A stretch of DNA of 64,000 nucleotides from Phenylobacterium sp. LH3H17. Its GTDB lineage: Bacteria; Pseudomonadota; Alphaproteobacteria; Caulobacterales; Caulobacteraceae. The stretch's first letter is position 1, and every line of letters begins with the position of its first letter. Below are positions 41,919 to 50,867 of the stretch, piece after piece. The position numbers were made by a program, and so were the translations under genes. The notes beneath the pieces were generated by a model. It was not told where the DNA came from, made no database searches, and worked only from the letters and a program-made list of their open reading frames with translations. The stretch covers positions 1,741,001 through 1,805,000 of the forward strand of contig NZ_CP101283.1 in the NCBI RefSeq assembly GCF_024298925.1, written 5' to 3'.

Positions 41919-44753
41919 ATGGGTCGAACTTGGACGATGTCGCGCTGGCTGCTGGCCGGCGCGTCGCTGACGGCGCTCAGCCTGGCCACGCCCGCCGCGG
42001 CGCAGGACGCGACCTCGGACGTCGAGGAGGTCGTGGTCACCGGCTTTCGCGGCAGCCTGCAACAGGCGCTGAGCCTCAAGCGCGACTCTTCCGTCGCCGC
42101 CGACACCATCCTGGCCGAGGACATCGGCAAGTTCCCTGACCTGAACCTGTCGGAGTCCATTCAGCGGATTTCCGGGGTGGCGCTCGCGCGCGACGCCGGG
42201 GAGGGCCGCCAGATCACCGTGCGCGGCCTGAGCCCGCAGTTCACCCGTGTGCGCATCAACGGCATGGAGGCCCTGACCACCGCCGGCGGCACCGACGCCT
42301 CGGGCGGCACCAACCGCGGCCGCAGCTTCGACTTCAACATCTTCGCCTCGGACCTGTTCAGCTCGATCACGGTGCAGAAGACCGCCTCGGCCCAGACCGA
42401 GGAGGGGTCGCTGGGCGCCACCGTTGACCTTCGTACGGCCCGGCCGCTGGACTATGACGGCTTCAAGTTCGCAGCCTCCGCCCAGGCCTCCTACAACGGC
42501 CTGTCGGAGAAGACCTCGCCGCGCATGGCCGCGATGATCTCCAACACCTGGGCCGACAACACCCTCGGCGCCTTGCTGTCGGTGGCCTACAACAAGCGCA
42601 CCCTGCTGGACGTCGGCACATCCACGGTGCGCTGGGCGCGCGGAACCAACGTCGCGCCGGGCTTCGACGCCCTGCCGAACGCCGCGGGCCTGCCGACCAC
42701 CGCCAACCCGGCGGCCGCGGCGGTGAATGCGGCCTACCACCCGCGGATTCCGCGTTACGACAGATACGACCAGGAGCAGGACCGGCTGGGCGCGACGCTC
42801 GCCCTGCAATGGAAGCCGAGCGATCAGACCGAACTCACCTTCGACCTGCTGTACGCCAAGCTGGACGGGAACCGGGAGGAGCAGTTCCTGGAAGTGCCAT
42901 CGTTCAGCGTCAACGGCGCCTGCACGGCGGCCAATGTGGCGACGAGTTGCGGCATCGCCGACACCAATGTCACCGCCTCGACCATCGACGCCGACAACAC
43001 CCTGGTGGCGGGCACGTTCAACGACGTCGATCTGCGGGTCGAGGACCGCTACGACGAGTTGACCACCACCTTCACCCAGTACTCGCTCGATTTCCGGCAT
43101 GAGTTCTCGGACAGCCTGCGCATCCACGCCCTGGCCGGGCACTCCAAGTCCGACCACGACAACCCAGTCCAGACCACCATCATCTGGGATCAGTTCAACG
43201 TCGACGGCTATCGCTACGACTACAGCCAGGGCCGGGCGCCGCTACTGACCTATGGCGCCGCCAATCTGACCGACGCCAACGCCTGGACGCTCACCCAGGT
43301 TCGCATGCGGCCGCAGACGGCCAGCAATGTCTACGACACCGTCCAGGCCGAGGTGGAGTTCGAGCCGAACGAGATCTTCAAGTTCTCAGCGGGCCTGAAC
43401 TGGAAGAGCTACGAGTTCGAAAGCACCGAACTGCGCCGCTCCAATGGAACCAGCGCCAACCAGGAGCCGGTGATCCCGGCGGGCGTGGCGGCCATCGCGC
43501 TCTCCAGCTACGCCAAGACCGTCAACCTGCCGACCAGCGGGTTGGGCGCGCCGGCCGGCACCGTGACCTCCTGGGTGTCGCCCAGCTATTTCGCCGCGGC
43601 GACCGCCTTCAACCTCGCCGACCCCACCGCCTTCGGCGGCGCCTGGCGGCTGGGCCGCGAACCGGCGCTGGGCAACAACCGCGGGGTCTCGGAAGAGGAC
43701 AAGGGCGGCTTCGTCCAGGTCGACTGGTCGACCGAGATCGCCGGCATGCCGTTCCGCGGCAATATCGGGGTGCGCCATGTGCAGACCCAGCAGAGCGCCT
43801 CGGGCTACACATTCCTGTCGGGCGCGGCAGTGCCGATCACCGTCGACCGCACCTATGAGGACACCCTGCCGTCGCTGAACGCGGTGCTGGAGCCGATGGA
43901 GAACCTGCTGATCCGGTTCGGCGCGGCCCAGACCATGTCGCGGCCGGATCTCGGCAACCTGACGCCGGGCGCGACGGTCAGCGTCTCGGGCACCACCCGC
44001 TCGGTCACCGCCGGCAATCCCAATCTCGATCCGTTCCGCGCCGACGCCTACGACCTGTCGTTCGAGTGGTACTACCACCCCGAAGCGCTGATCAGCGTCG
44101 CCCTGTTCAAGAAGAAGGTCGACAGCTTCGTCCAGACGCTGTCGACCGGAATTCCTTTCACCGGCAATCCTTTCGGCATCCCCGACAGCGTGGCGACCGC
44201 CGCCTGCGGTTCCACGCCGGGCTGCAGTCCCGCCGCGCTCTGGCAGTTCTCGACTCCGCGCAACACCCCCGGCGGCGACCTTGAGGGCTATGAGATCAGC
44301 TTCCAGCAGCCGCTGAGCTTCCTGCCGGGACCGCTGGCCAACCTCGGCGTCCTGGCCAACTACACCTATGTGAAATCGTCCATCGACTACCTGAACGCCG
44401 CGGGCGCGGTGGTGGCGACCAACGACATCACCGGCCTGTCGCGCAAGGCCTACAACGCCACGCTCTACTACGAGGACGAGAAGGTCAGCGCCCGGGTCTC
44501 GGCCAGCTATCGCAGCCGCTACCTGACCCGCGTGCCGGGCGCCGAAGCCGGCACGACCTTCGACGGGACCAACGAGACCTTCAACGTCGACGCCTCGTTC
44601 ACCTACACCTGGAACGACAATCTGAAATTCACCGTCGAGGGGGTGAACCTCACCGACGAGTTCCAGGACCAGTTCAACGACCAGACCGACCGGCTGTCGT
44701 TCTACCACCACACCGGCCGTGAGTTCCTGGTCGGGGTCCGTTACACCTACTAG
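41919..44753 (+). CDS. TonB-dependent outer-membrane receptor (Caulobacter/Xanthomonas type)
   Basis: 944 residues from ATG 41919, preceded by a GGGAGG ribosome site. A signal peptide ends near ATPAAAQ, followed by a TonB-box-like VEEVVVTGFR. The plug domain reads AADTILAEDIGKFPDLNLSESIQRISGVALAR and ITVRGLSPQFTRVRINGMEAL, the signature of the large TonB-Xanth-Caul subfamily. The remaining 750 or so residues form the beta barrel, ending EFLVGVRYTY with a terminal aromatic. Its two upstream operators and the following kdgK suggest it imports oligogalacturonides released by pectate lyase. Confidence 0.93.
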   Translation: MGRTWTMSRWLLAGASLTALSLATPAAAQDATSDVEEVVVTGFRGSLQQALSLKRDSSVAADTILAEDIGKFPDLNLSESIQRISGVALARDAGEGRQITVRGLSPQFTRVRINGMEALTTAGGTDASGGTNRGRSFDFNIFASDLFSSITVQKTASAQTEEGSLGATVDLRTARPLDYDGFKFAASAQASYNGLSEKTSPRMAAMISNTWADNTLGALLSVAYNKRTLLDVGTSTVRWARGTNVAPGFDALPNAAGLPTTANPAAAAVNAAYHPRIPRYDRYDQEQDRLGATLALQWKPSDQTELTFDLLYAKLDGNREEQFLEVPSFSVNGACTAANVATSCGIADTNVTASTIDADNTLVAGTFNDVDLRVEDRYDELTTTFTQYSLDFRHEFSDSLRIHALAGHSKSDHDNPVQTTIIWDQFNVDGYRYDYSQGRAPLLTYGAANLTDANAWTLTQVRMRPQTASNVYDTVQAEVEFEPNEIFKFSAGLNWKSYEFESTELRRSNGTSANQEPVIPAGVAAIALSSYAKTVNLPTSGLGAPAGTVTSWVSPSYFAAATAFNLADPTAFGGAWRLGREPALGNNRGVSEEDKGGFVQVDWSTEIAGMPFRGNIGVRHVQTQQSASGYTFLSGAAVPITVDRTYEDTLPSLNAVLEPMENLLIRFGAAQTMSRPDLGNLTPGATVSVSGTTRSVTAGNPNLDPFRADAYDLSFEWYYHPEALISVALFKKKVDSFVQTLSTGIPFTGNPFGIPDSVATAACGSTPGCSPAALWQFSTPRNTPGGDLEGYEISFQQPLSFLPGPLANLGVLANYTYVKSSIDYLNAAGAVVATNDITGLSRKAYNATLYYEDEKVSARVSASYRSRYLTRVPGAEAGTTFDGTNETFNVDASFTYTWNDNLKFTVEGVNLTDEFQDQFNDQTDRLSFYHHTGREFLVGVRYTY

Positions 44754-44780
44754 GCGCCTTCTCCCCGAAGACCACTGTAT

Positions 44781-44807
44781 CGGCGCGCCGGGACGACCGG
44801 CGCGCCG
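44781..44807 (+). terminator. Intercistronic hairpin between the receptor gene and kdgK
   Basis: Two copies of CGGCGCGCCG flank a seven-base spacer, giving a 10-bp perfect stem, followed by CCTTGTTG. It begins 28 bases after the receptor stop and ends 24 bases before the kdgK start. With only a weak T-rich tail it may be a partial terminator or an RNA-processing hairpin that sets different levels for the two genes. Confidence 0.6.
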
Positions 44808-44830
44808 CCTTGTTGAAGGAGACCGCCAAG

Positions 44831-45853
44831 GTGGGCCGCGTCGTCTGTTTCGGAGAAATCCTCATCCGGCTTTCGGCCCCGGAGGCCGAGCTGCTGCTGC
44901 AGTCGCCCAGTCTGAAGGTCTGCTTTGGCGGGGCCGAGACCAATGTGGCCGTGTCCCTGGCCAGGCTGGGGCATGAGGCGGCCATGCTCTCGGTCGCCCC
45001 CGACAACGCCCTGGGCCGCGCCGGGATCGACGAGCTCCGTCGCTACGGGGTCGACGTCTCGCGGGTGGCGGTGACGCCAGGTCGCCAGGGCCTCTATTTC
45101 CTGACGCCGGGCGCCGCCCAGCGCGCCTCGCACGTGCTCTACGACCGCGCCGGCTCAGCCTTCGCCCTGGGCGCGGGAAGCCTCGACTGCGACCTGGCCC
45201 TCGCCGGGGCCGAGTGGCTGCACATCTCGGGCGTCACCGCGGCCATCGGACAGCATACGGCGGACGCGGCCGTCGCCGCGGTGCGGGTCGCCCACCGGAT
45301 GGGGATCAAGGTCTCCATGGACTGCAACTACCGGGCAAGCCTGTGGCACGCCTGGAACGGCGACGCGCCGGCCATCCTGGGCGAGATGCTGAGCCACGCC
45401 GACCTGGTGTTTGGCGACCACCGGGACATCGCCCTGGTGCTGGGCGCCCGGTTTCCGGCCGCCCAGCCCGGCGAGAGCACCGGCGACCTGCGCCGCCGGG
45501 CGGCCACGGCGGCCTTCGAGGCCTTCCCGAAACTGCAGCGGATGGCCTGCACCGACCGGGCGCAGCACACCGTCAACCACCACGACATTTCAGGGCTGGT
45601 CTTCACCCGCGAGCGGACCTGGCGCACCGAGAGCCGGCCGCTCAATCCCATCATCGACCGGATCGGCGGCGGCGACGCCTTCGCCGCCGGGGTCCTGCAC
45701 GGCCTGCTGGCTGGGCTTGAGGAGGGGGCGGGGCTGGAGTTCGCCATCGCGGCCGCGGCCCTGAAGCACGCCACCCCCGGCGACTTCAACCTGGCCAGCC
45801 GCGCCGAGGTCGAGGCCCTGGTCGCCAGCGACAGCCTCGACGTTCGGCGGTGA
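44831..45853 (+). CDS. kdgK: 2-dehydro-3-deoxygluconokinase KdgK
   Basis: 340-residue PfkB-family sugar kinase that phosphorylates 2-keto-3-deoxygluconate to KDPG. Start is GTG 44831, nine bases after AAGGAGA; an upstream TTG at 44810 lacks such a site. The opening GRVVCFGEILIRLSAP and GGAETNVAVSLARLG are typical of KdgK, the core CNYRASLWHAW fits the family, and the anion hole/catalytic base lies in IIDRIGGGDAFAAGVLHG (Asp282). It follows the receptor gene in the same direction and completes the pectin route to KDPG, to be split by an aldolase encoded elsewhere. Confidence 0.93.
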   Translation: MGRVVCFGEILIRLSAPEAELLLQSPSLKVCFGGAETNVAVSLARLGHEAAMLSVAPDNALGRAGIDELRRYGVDVSRVAVTPGRQGLYFLTPGAAQRASHVLYDRAGSAFALGAGSLDCDLALAGAEWLHISGVTAAIGQHTADAAVAAVRVAHRMGIKVSMDCNYRASLWHAWNGDAPAILGEMLSHADLVFGDHRDIALVLGARFPAAQPGESTGDLRRRAATAAFEAFPKLQRMACTDRAQHTVNHHDISGLVFTRERTWRTESRPLNPIIDRIGGGDAFAAGVLHGLLAGLEEGAGLEFAIAAAALKHATPGDFNLASRAEVEALVASDSLDVRR

Positions 45854-45957
45854 TATGACAGAAGTTTAATCCGCCACCCCGCGCCACCGCTGATCAGCGG
45901 TGTATGAAGGCCCCAAACGCCGCCGGCGCCCTGGAGCGCCGCGCCTGGGAGCCCGCA

Positions 45958-48078
45958 ATGAATTCTTGGAAGTCCATCCTGCTGGGGGCCTGCGCCCCGA
46001 TTCTGCTCGCCGCCTGCGCCACCGTCCCCGCGCCGCCGCCGGCCGCGCCGCAAGTCGCCCCGCCGCCCGCGGTCGAGGCGCCCAAGCCCAAGCCGAAATT
46101 CGGGACCTTCGGCTTCGATGTGGCCGGCATGGACACCGCCGTCGCGCCCGGTGACGACTTCTTCGCCCATGCCAATGGCGAATGGGTCAAGACCACCGAG
46201 ATCCCCGCCGACCGGGGCAACGCCACCACCTTCACGGCGCTCATCGAGGCTGCCGGCGTACGGACCCGGGCGATCATCGAGGACACCGCCAAGGCCCAGG
46301 CGCCCGAGGGCTCCGATGCACGCAAGATCGGAGACTACTATGCGAGCTTCATGGACCAGGCGGCCATCGAGGCCGCGGGGCTCCAGCCGCTGAAGCCGGA
46401 GCTTGACCGGATCGCCGCCATCAAAACCCGCGCCGACCTGTCGCGCGAGCTGGGCGAGGGCCTGCGGGCCGACGTCGATGCGCTGAACGCCACCGACTTC
46501 CAGACCGACCGGCTGTTCGGCCTGTGGGTCGCCGAGGACATGAACGACACCTCGACGTACCGGCCCTATCTGATGCAGGGCGGCCTCTGGATGCCCGACC
46601 GCGAGTACTATCTGGGCGACACGCCGCGCTTCAAGGACCTGCGGGCCAAGTACCAGGACCACATCGCCAAGATGCTGACCCTGGCAGGTTACGACGACGC
46701 GTCCAGGCGCGCGGCGCGGGTCCTGGCCCTGGAGACCGCCATGGCAAAGGCGCACTGGAGCGTGGACGCCACCTCGGACGTGGCCAAGGCCAATACCGTC
46801 TGGACGCGGGCCGAACTCGCCACGAGAGCCCCGGGCCTCGACTGGACCGCCTATCTGACCGCCGCCGGCCTGGCCGACCAGCCCCGCTTCGGCGCCTGGC
46901 AGGCGAGCGCCATATCGGGGCTCGCCAAGCTCGTCGGCGACCAGCCGATCACCGCCTGGAAAGACTACCTGGCCTTCCACGCGGTGGAACGGGGCGCCCC
47001 GTACATGGGCCAGGCCCTGGTCGACGAACACTTCGCATTCAACGGCACGGCGCTCTCGGGCACGCCCCAGCAGCGCGAGCGCTGGAAGCGAGGCGTGGAC
47101 AACACCAGCCTGGCCTTGGGCGAGGCCGTGGGGAAGATCTACGCCGAACGGCACTTCTCGCCGGACGCCAAGGCGCAGGTGCAGGGCATGGTGAAAAACC
47201 TGCTCGTCGCCTTCGACGCGCGCGTCGATCGGCTGGACTGGATGAGCCCGCAGACCAAGGCCAGAGCCAAGGAGAAGCTGGCCAATTTCAGGGTGGGCGT
47301 CGGATATCCTGACAAGTGGCGGGACTATTCGGCCCTGCGGATCGTGCGCGGCGACGCCTACGGCAACTGGGAACGGGGAAGCCTGTTCGAGTACCGGCGC
47401 AACGTGGCCAAGCTGGGCAGGCCGGTCGACCGCGACGAGTGGTACCTGCTGCCGCAGGACGTCAACGCGCTGAACATGCCGATGCAGAACATGATCATCT
47501 TCCCTGCCGCGATCCTGGAGCCGACTTTCTTCGATCCAAACGCGGACGCCGCGGTGAACTACGGCGCCATCGGCGGAGTGATCGGCCACGAGATCGTGCA
47601 CGGCTTCGACGATATCGGCGCCCTGTTCGACCCCAAGGGCAATTTGAGGAACTGGTGGACGCCGGCCGACATGGCCCAGTTCAAGGCGCGCGGCGCCGCG
47701 CTCGCCCGGCAGTACAGCACCTATGAGCCGCTGCCCGGCCTGCATCTCAACGGTGAACAGGTGCTGGGCGAGAACATCGCCGACCTTGCCGGCCTGGCCA
47801 CGGCCTATGACGCCTATCACCTGTCGCTGAGGGGTGCGGCGGCCCCGGTGATCGACGGCTTCACCGCCGACCAGCGATTCTATTTCGGTTGGGCGCAGAA
47901 CTACCGGTCCAAGTACCGGGAAGCCGCCCTGCGGCGGGCGGTGCTCACCGGCGTCCATTCGCCGGGCATGTACCGCGCCCAGACCGTACGCAACCAGGAT
48001 CCGTGGTACGGCGCCTTCGACGTCAAGGCGGATCAGGGCCTCTATCTGGCGCCGGCCGATCGGGTGAAGATCTGGTAG
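45958..48078 (+). CDS. M13-family zinc metallopeptidase, lipoprotein (neprilysin/PepO-like)
   Basis: 706 residues from ATG 45958, with a GGGAG ribosome site. The N terminus is a lipoprotein signal with lipobox LLAAC, then a Pro/Ala-rich linker, so the enzyme is anchored to a membrane facing the periplasm. The M13 N-terminal domain shows GDDFFAHANGEWV and NYYASFMD-like segments (IGDYYASFMD). The catalytic zinc motif is GHEIVHGFDD with the third ligand Glu in GENIADLAG, and the C-terminal FYFGWAQNYRSKYREA and HSPGMYRAQTVRNQD blocks are diagnostic. It degrades small peptides. Confidence 0.95.
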   Translation: MNSWKSILLGACAPILLAACATVPAPPPAAPQVAPPPAVEAPKPKPKFGTFGFDVAGMDTAVAPGDDFFAHANGEWVKTTEIPADRGNATTFTALIEAAGVRTRAIIEDTAKAQAPEGSDARKIGDYYASFMDQAAIEAAGLQPLKPELDRIAAIKTRADLSRELGEGLRADVDALNATDFQTDRLFGLWVAEDMNDTSTYRPYLMQGGLWMPDREYYLGDTPRFKDLRAKYQDHIAKMLTLAGYDDASRRAARVLALETAMAKAHWSVDATSDVAKANTVWTRAELATRAPGLDWTAYLTAAGLADQPRFGAWQASAISGLAKLVGDQPITAWKDYLAFHAVERGAPYMGQALVDEHFAFNGTALSGTPQQRERWKRGVDNTSLALGEAVGKIYAERHFSPDAKAQVQGMVKNLLVAFDARVDRLDWMSPQTKARAKEKLANFRVGVGYPDKWRDYSALRIVRGDAYGNWERGSLFEYRRNVAKLGRPVDRDEWYLLPQDVNALNMPMQNMIIFPAAILEPTFFDPNADAAVNYGAIGGVIGHEIVHGFDDIGALFDPKGNLRNWWTPADMAQFKARGAALARQYSTYEPLPGLHLNGEQVLGENIADLAGLATAYDAYHLSLRGAAAPVIDGFTADQRFYFGWAQNYRSKYREAALRRAVLTGVHSPGMYRAQTVRNQDPWYGAFDVKADQGLYLAPADRVKIW

Positions 48079-48896
48079 CCCGGATCGTCCCCATCGATGA
48101 TCCGGACGACCCGCGGGTCGCCGCCTATCGCGACGTGCGCGAGCGCGACCTTGTGGGGCGCCAGGGGCTGTTCGTGGCCGAGGGCGAAGTGGTGCTTCGC
48201 GTGCTGGCGAGCTCGCGACTGCACCGGCCCGTTTCGCTGCTGATCGCGCAGAAGCGGATGGCGGGCCTGTCGGAGACCCTGGCCGCCATCCCAGACGACG
48301 TGCCGATCTACGCCGCCGGCCAGGCGGTGATGGACGCGGTCGTCGGCTTCCCGATCCATCGAGGCATCCTGGCGCTCGGGACCCGCGTCGCAGAGCCAGA
48401 TCCGGCCGAGCTGCTGGGCGGCCTGCCGGCGCGCGCCCTGGTCCTGGTGCTGAGCGCCATCGCCAACCACGACAATATGGGCGGGCTGTTCCGCAACGCC
48501 GCCGCCTTCGGCGCAGACGCCGTGCTGCTGGACGCCGACTGCTGCGATCCGCTCTACCGCAAGGCTATCCGGGTGTCAGTGGGCGCGGCCCTGACCAAGC
48601 CATTTGCGCGGCTGGCGCCGGGGGCGGACCTGCTGGGGCTGCTGGAAGGGCAGGGGTTCGAGGCCGTGGCGCTCAGCCCGCGCGGGGCGGCGACCTTGGC
48701 CGAACTTTCACGCCCTCCTCGGGTCGCGGTGGTGCTGGGGGCGGAGGGCGCTGGACTGTCGGAGGCGCTCCTGGCGCGGGCCAGGACCGTTCGGATCCCC
48801 ATGGCGGACGGCTTCGACAGCCTGAACGTCGCGGTGACGGCGGGCGTGGTTCTGCACCACCTGGCCTTCGCGGCCCCCGCTTCGGGCGAGGGCTAG
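48072..48896 (+). CDS. TrmH/SpoU-family RNA 2'-O-methyltransferase (start uncertain)
   Basis: The three SPOUT motifs are clear: motif 1 NHDNMGGLFRNAAAFGADAVLL, motif 2 VVLGAEGAGLS and motif 3 IPMADGFDSLNVAVTAGVVLHHL. An N-terminal substrate-binding part (VGRQGLFVAEGEVVLRVL) precedes. It would methylate ribose in rRNA or tRNA using S-adenosylmethionine; the target is unknown. The recognisable protein begins at ARIVPIDDP, where no ATG, GTG or TTG exists; I set the start at a CTG (48072) overlapping the M13 stop. GTG 48135 is the first standard codon but would cut off a likely conserved segment. Confidence 0.85.
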   Translation: MVARIVPIDDPDDPRVAAYRDVRERDLVGRQGLFVAEGEVVLRVLASSRLHRPVSLLIAQKRMAGLSETLAAIPDDVPIYAAGQAVMDAVVGFPIHRGILALGTRVAEPDPAELLGGLPARALVLVLSAIANHDNMGGLFRNAAAFGADAVLLDADCCDPLYRKAIRVSVGAALTKPFARLAPGADLLGLLEGQGFEAVALSPRGAATLAELSRPPRVAVVLGAEGAGLSEALLARARTVRIPMADGFDSLNVAVTAGVVLHHLAFAAPASGEG

Positions 48897-49360
48897 CGGG
48901 CGCGGCGGACCGTGGCCGCGCCGTCGTCGGTTTCCTCGATCAGCGAGCGGGTCAGGTTCAGGATGGCGGTGCGCAGGGCGGGCTGCTGGACGCTGGCGAA
49001 GGCCTCGAGCAATTGCACCGCGCCAGGCACGGCCAGTTTCTCGAACAGGCTCTCGTCACCCTGCGGACTGGCCGTCTCGCCGACCAGTTCGCCGACCGAC
49101 GTGTCCAGCTTCTGGGCGATCTTCACCAACATCGAGGCCGAGACGCGGTTCGCGCCGCGCTCGTACTTCTGCACCTGCTGGAAACTGACCCCAAGATGGT
49201 CGGCCAGGGTCGACTGCGAGATGCCCAGCCACTTGCGTCGAACCCGAATGCGGTGGCCTACCGCCACATCGATCGGGTCTGGGCCTTGGTCTTCGCCGTT
49301 CTCGTTCACCGAAACGTCCTCATCGCGGCGCTGCACTCTGCGCACGTCGTTATTTGACAC
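48893..49360 (-). CDS. XRE-family helix-turn-helix regulator
   Basis: 155 residues. The HTH spans about residues 35-90: VAVGHRIRVRRKWLGISQSTLADHLGVSFQQVQKYERGANRVSASML, a Cro/CI-type domain with a recognition helix FQQVQKYERG. The C-terminal region (LFEKLAVPGAVQLLEAFASV, LRTAILNLTRSLIEE) is helical and probably for dimerisation. Similar XRE proteins are common in Caulobacter relatives. It shares a CTAG stop overlap with the methyltransferase gene. Target and signal unknown. Confidence 0.85.
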   Translation of the reverse strand: MSNNDVRRVQRRDEDVSVNENGEDQGPDPIDVAVGHRIRVRRKWLGISQSTLADHLGVSFQQVQKYERGANRVSASMLVKIAQKLDTSVGELVGETASPQGDESLFEKLAVPGAVQLLEAFASVQQPALRTAILNLTRSLIEETDDGAATVRRAR

Positions 49361-49444
49361 GGCGCCAAGCTAGGCCGCCACATCTTTATGGTGAAGTGGA
49401 CGTTGCGCCGCAGCGCAGAGTTAATATGCGCCTATTGAGAGAAT

Positions 49445-49702
49445 TCAACCGTTCGGGCCGCGATCCTGAAGGATGGCGTCAATCTGGTCGAGGACCGCCA
49501 GGGCTGTTTCCTCGCCATGACTCTCGCATATCTCGCCGGCCCGCTGAATGATGCATGACAGGGCCGCCAGGTCCCGGGGGCCCAGCAGGCTGGCCATCTG
49601 CAACAACTGTTCGGTCTCATCGGACCGCGGTATGGCGTCGCCGCCAAGCGCCTGCGACAGGATGGGACGGCCGCGAATCTCTGAGGGAGTCTTTAGGGTC
49701 AT
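49445..49702 (-). CDS. Small hypothetical protein, last gene of a four-gene operon
   Basis: 85 residues, mostly helical: ETEQLLQMASLLGPRDLAALSCIIQRAGEIC and HGEETALAVLDQIDAILQD. No known domain. Its ATG overlaps the stop of the cysteine-hydrolase gene (ATGA), so translation is coupled to the genes upstream. The pattern of two amphipathic helices suggests a small regulatory or partner protein, but no function can be assigned. Confidence 0.7.
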   Translation of the reverse strand: MTLKTPSEIRGRPILSQALGGDAIPRSDETEQLLQMASLLGPRDLAALSCIIQRAGEICESHGEETALAVLDQIDAILQDRGPNG

Positions 49703-50238
49703 GGGGCGTTGGCCGCGGCGAGCGCCCCGGCGTCCTCTGTAAACAGCTCATGGGAATCGATGATGCGGACCATCGGCGACAGGGATACGAGCGGCGCGGC
49801 CATGGCCTGGCGCAGGGGCAGCTCGTCGCGGGCGCCCAGCGCCACGGCGTCGCGCACCACCTCGATCGACAGGTCCCGGTCGACGGCGGCGAAGGCGGTG
49901 GCCAGCACGCTGTCGCACAGAGAAAAGCCGATCAGGGCCAACGGACCGCCATAGGCGCTCGCCGTCTGACTGAACCCGCGGTGCGAGAAGGCCGACGGGC
50001 CGTTGCGCAGATAGACCGGCTCGCTGGGCAGGGGTTCCAGGCCCGCAATGGGCCGGCCGGCTTCTAGCGTCGCCTCGCGGCGATGAACATGCAGCACCGG
50101 CCAGCGCCGGCGGCGCGCTTGGTCCAGGACGCGGCGGCAGGCCTTGATGGCGCGCTCGGCGCTCTCGCAACCGGCTCCGGCGGCCACGCGGCCGCGCTGG
50201 AGATCCAGGCAGACCAGGACGGAGGGGCCGCACCTCAT
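49699..50238 (-). CDS. Isochorismatase-like cysteine hydrolase
   Basis: 179 residues with the fold of the isochorismatase superfamily: the strand-end Asp in VLVCLDLQRGR (Asp12), PVLHVHRRE, the motif VYLRNGPSAF and the nucleophile Cys108 in LIGFSLCDSVLATAFAAVDR. In most active members a catalytic Lys precedes the SAF segment; here the position appears to hold Arg78, so activity is uncertain. The start overlaps the GNAT stop and its own stop overlaps the next start, both by four bases. The substrate is unknown; the family cleaves amides or vinyl ethers. Confidence 0.78.
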   Translation of the reverse strand: MRCGPSVLVCLDLQRGRVAAGAGCESAERAIKACRRVLDQARRRRWPVLHVHRREATLEAGRPIAGLEPLPSEPVYLRNGPSAFSHRGFSQTASAYGGPLALIGFSLCDSVLATAFAAVDRDLSIEVVRDAVALGARDELPLRQAMAAPLVSLSPMVRIIDSHELFTEDAGALAAANAP

Positions 50239-50867
50239 GGGGCGACTGCTCCGAAATTGGCCGCCGGCCGCGCAGTGGAGCGGTCCAGCACGCCGGCCTG
50301 GTCCCAGGCTCCCTCCGGTCGCAGGAGCTCCAGGGCGGGGCTGTCGAGGGTCAGGGCGTCGGGCGGCGGCGCGCCTTCGACGATCATCTCCACATAGTCG
50401 TGGTCGGACACCACGAAGCTGCGGCGATCCTCGCGGACCCTGGCGTTGAAATACTGTTCCCAGAAGGGGATCAGGCGCACCTGGCCGTAGCCGAGGATCT
50501 GACGGTAGTTCTTCTTCTCGGCCAGCCGCTTGGCGGCGAGGATCAGCATCAGCGTCGCCCGGCCGCGCCGGTATTCGCGCCGCACCGCCACCCGCTCGAC
50601 CTTGGCGAAGTCGGCGAACCAGCGAACGCGCAGGGTCCCGATCGGCTCGCCGTCGCGGCGCAGCACCAGGTGAGTGGACCCGGCGAAATCGTTGCCGTCG
50701 TATTCCTCGTGATACGGGCAGGCCTGCTCGCCCATATAGACCAGGGCCCGCACCGCCATGGCCTGCATCACGTCGTCCAGGGTTCGGCAGACGGTGACCA
50801 CCAGTTCGGCCTCGTCGATCTCGGTGGCGGCGCGCGCCTCCAGCGGCAGGCGGACATTGGCGTTCAT
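50235..50867 (-). CDS. GNAT-family N-acyltransferase
   Basis: 210 residues. The GNAT fold is seen in VRALVYMGEQACPYHEEYDGND, STHLVLRRDGEPIGTLRVRWF, and the acetyl-CoA site region FAKVERVAVRREYRRGRATLMLILAAKRLAEKK, followed by GYGQVRLIPFWEQYF. A C-terminal tail of about 60 residues is not part of the fold. The substrate is unknown. It begins immediately at the end of the 186-residue gene (TGATG) and its stop overlaps the cysteine hydrolase start, so the four genes are translationally coupled. Confidence 0.82.
   Translation of the reverse strand: MNANVRLPLEARAATEIDEAELVVTVCRTLDDVMQAMAVRALVYMGEQACPYHEEYDGNDFAGSTHLVLRRDGEPIGTLRVRWFADFAKVERVAVRREYRRGRATLMLILAAKRLAEKKNYRQILGYGQVRLIPFWEQYFNARVREDRRSFVVSDHDYVEMIVEGAPPPDALTLDSPALELLRPEGAWDQAGVLDRSTARPAANFGAVAP

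Noticed and set aside
45328..47958. Long minus-strand open frame opposite kdgK and the M13 peptidase
   Set aside because: Both sense genes have complete catalytic motifs; the antisense product has none and no ribosome site.
50235..50867. Possible acyl-homoserine-lactone synthase
   Set aside because: The opening VRALVYMGEQACPYHEEYDGND is superficially LuxI-like, but the sequence reads better as a general GNAT, and there is no LuxR-type gene adjacent.
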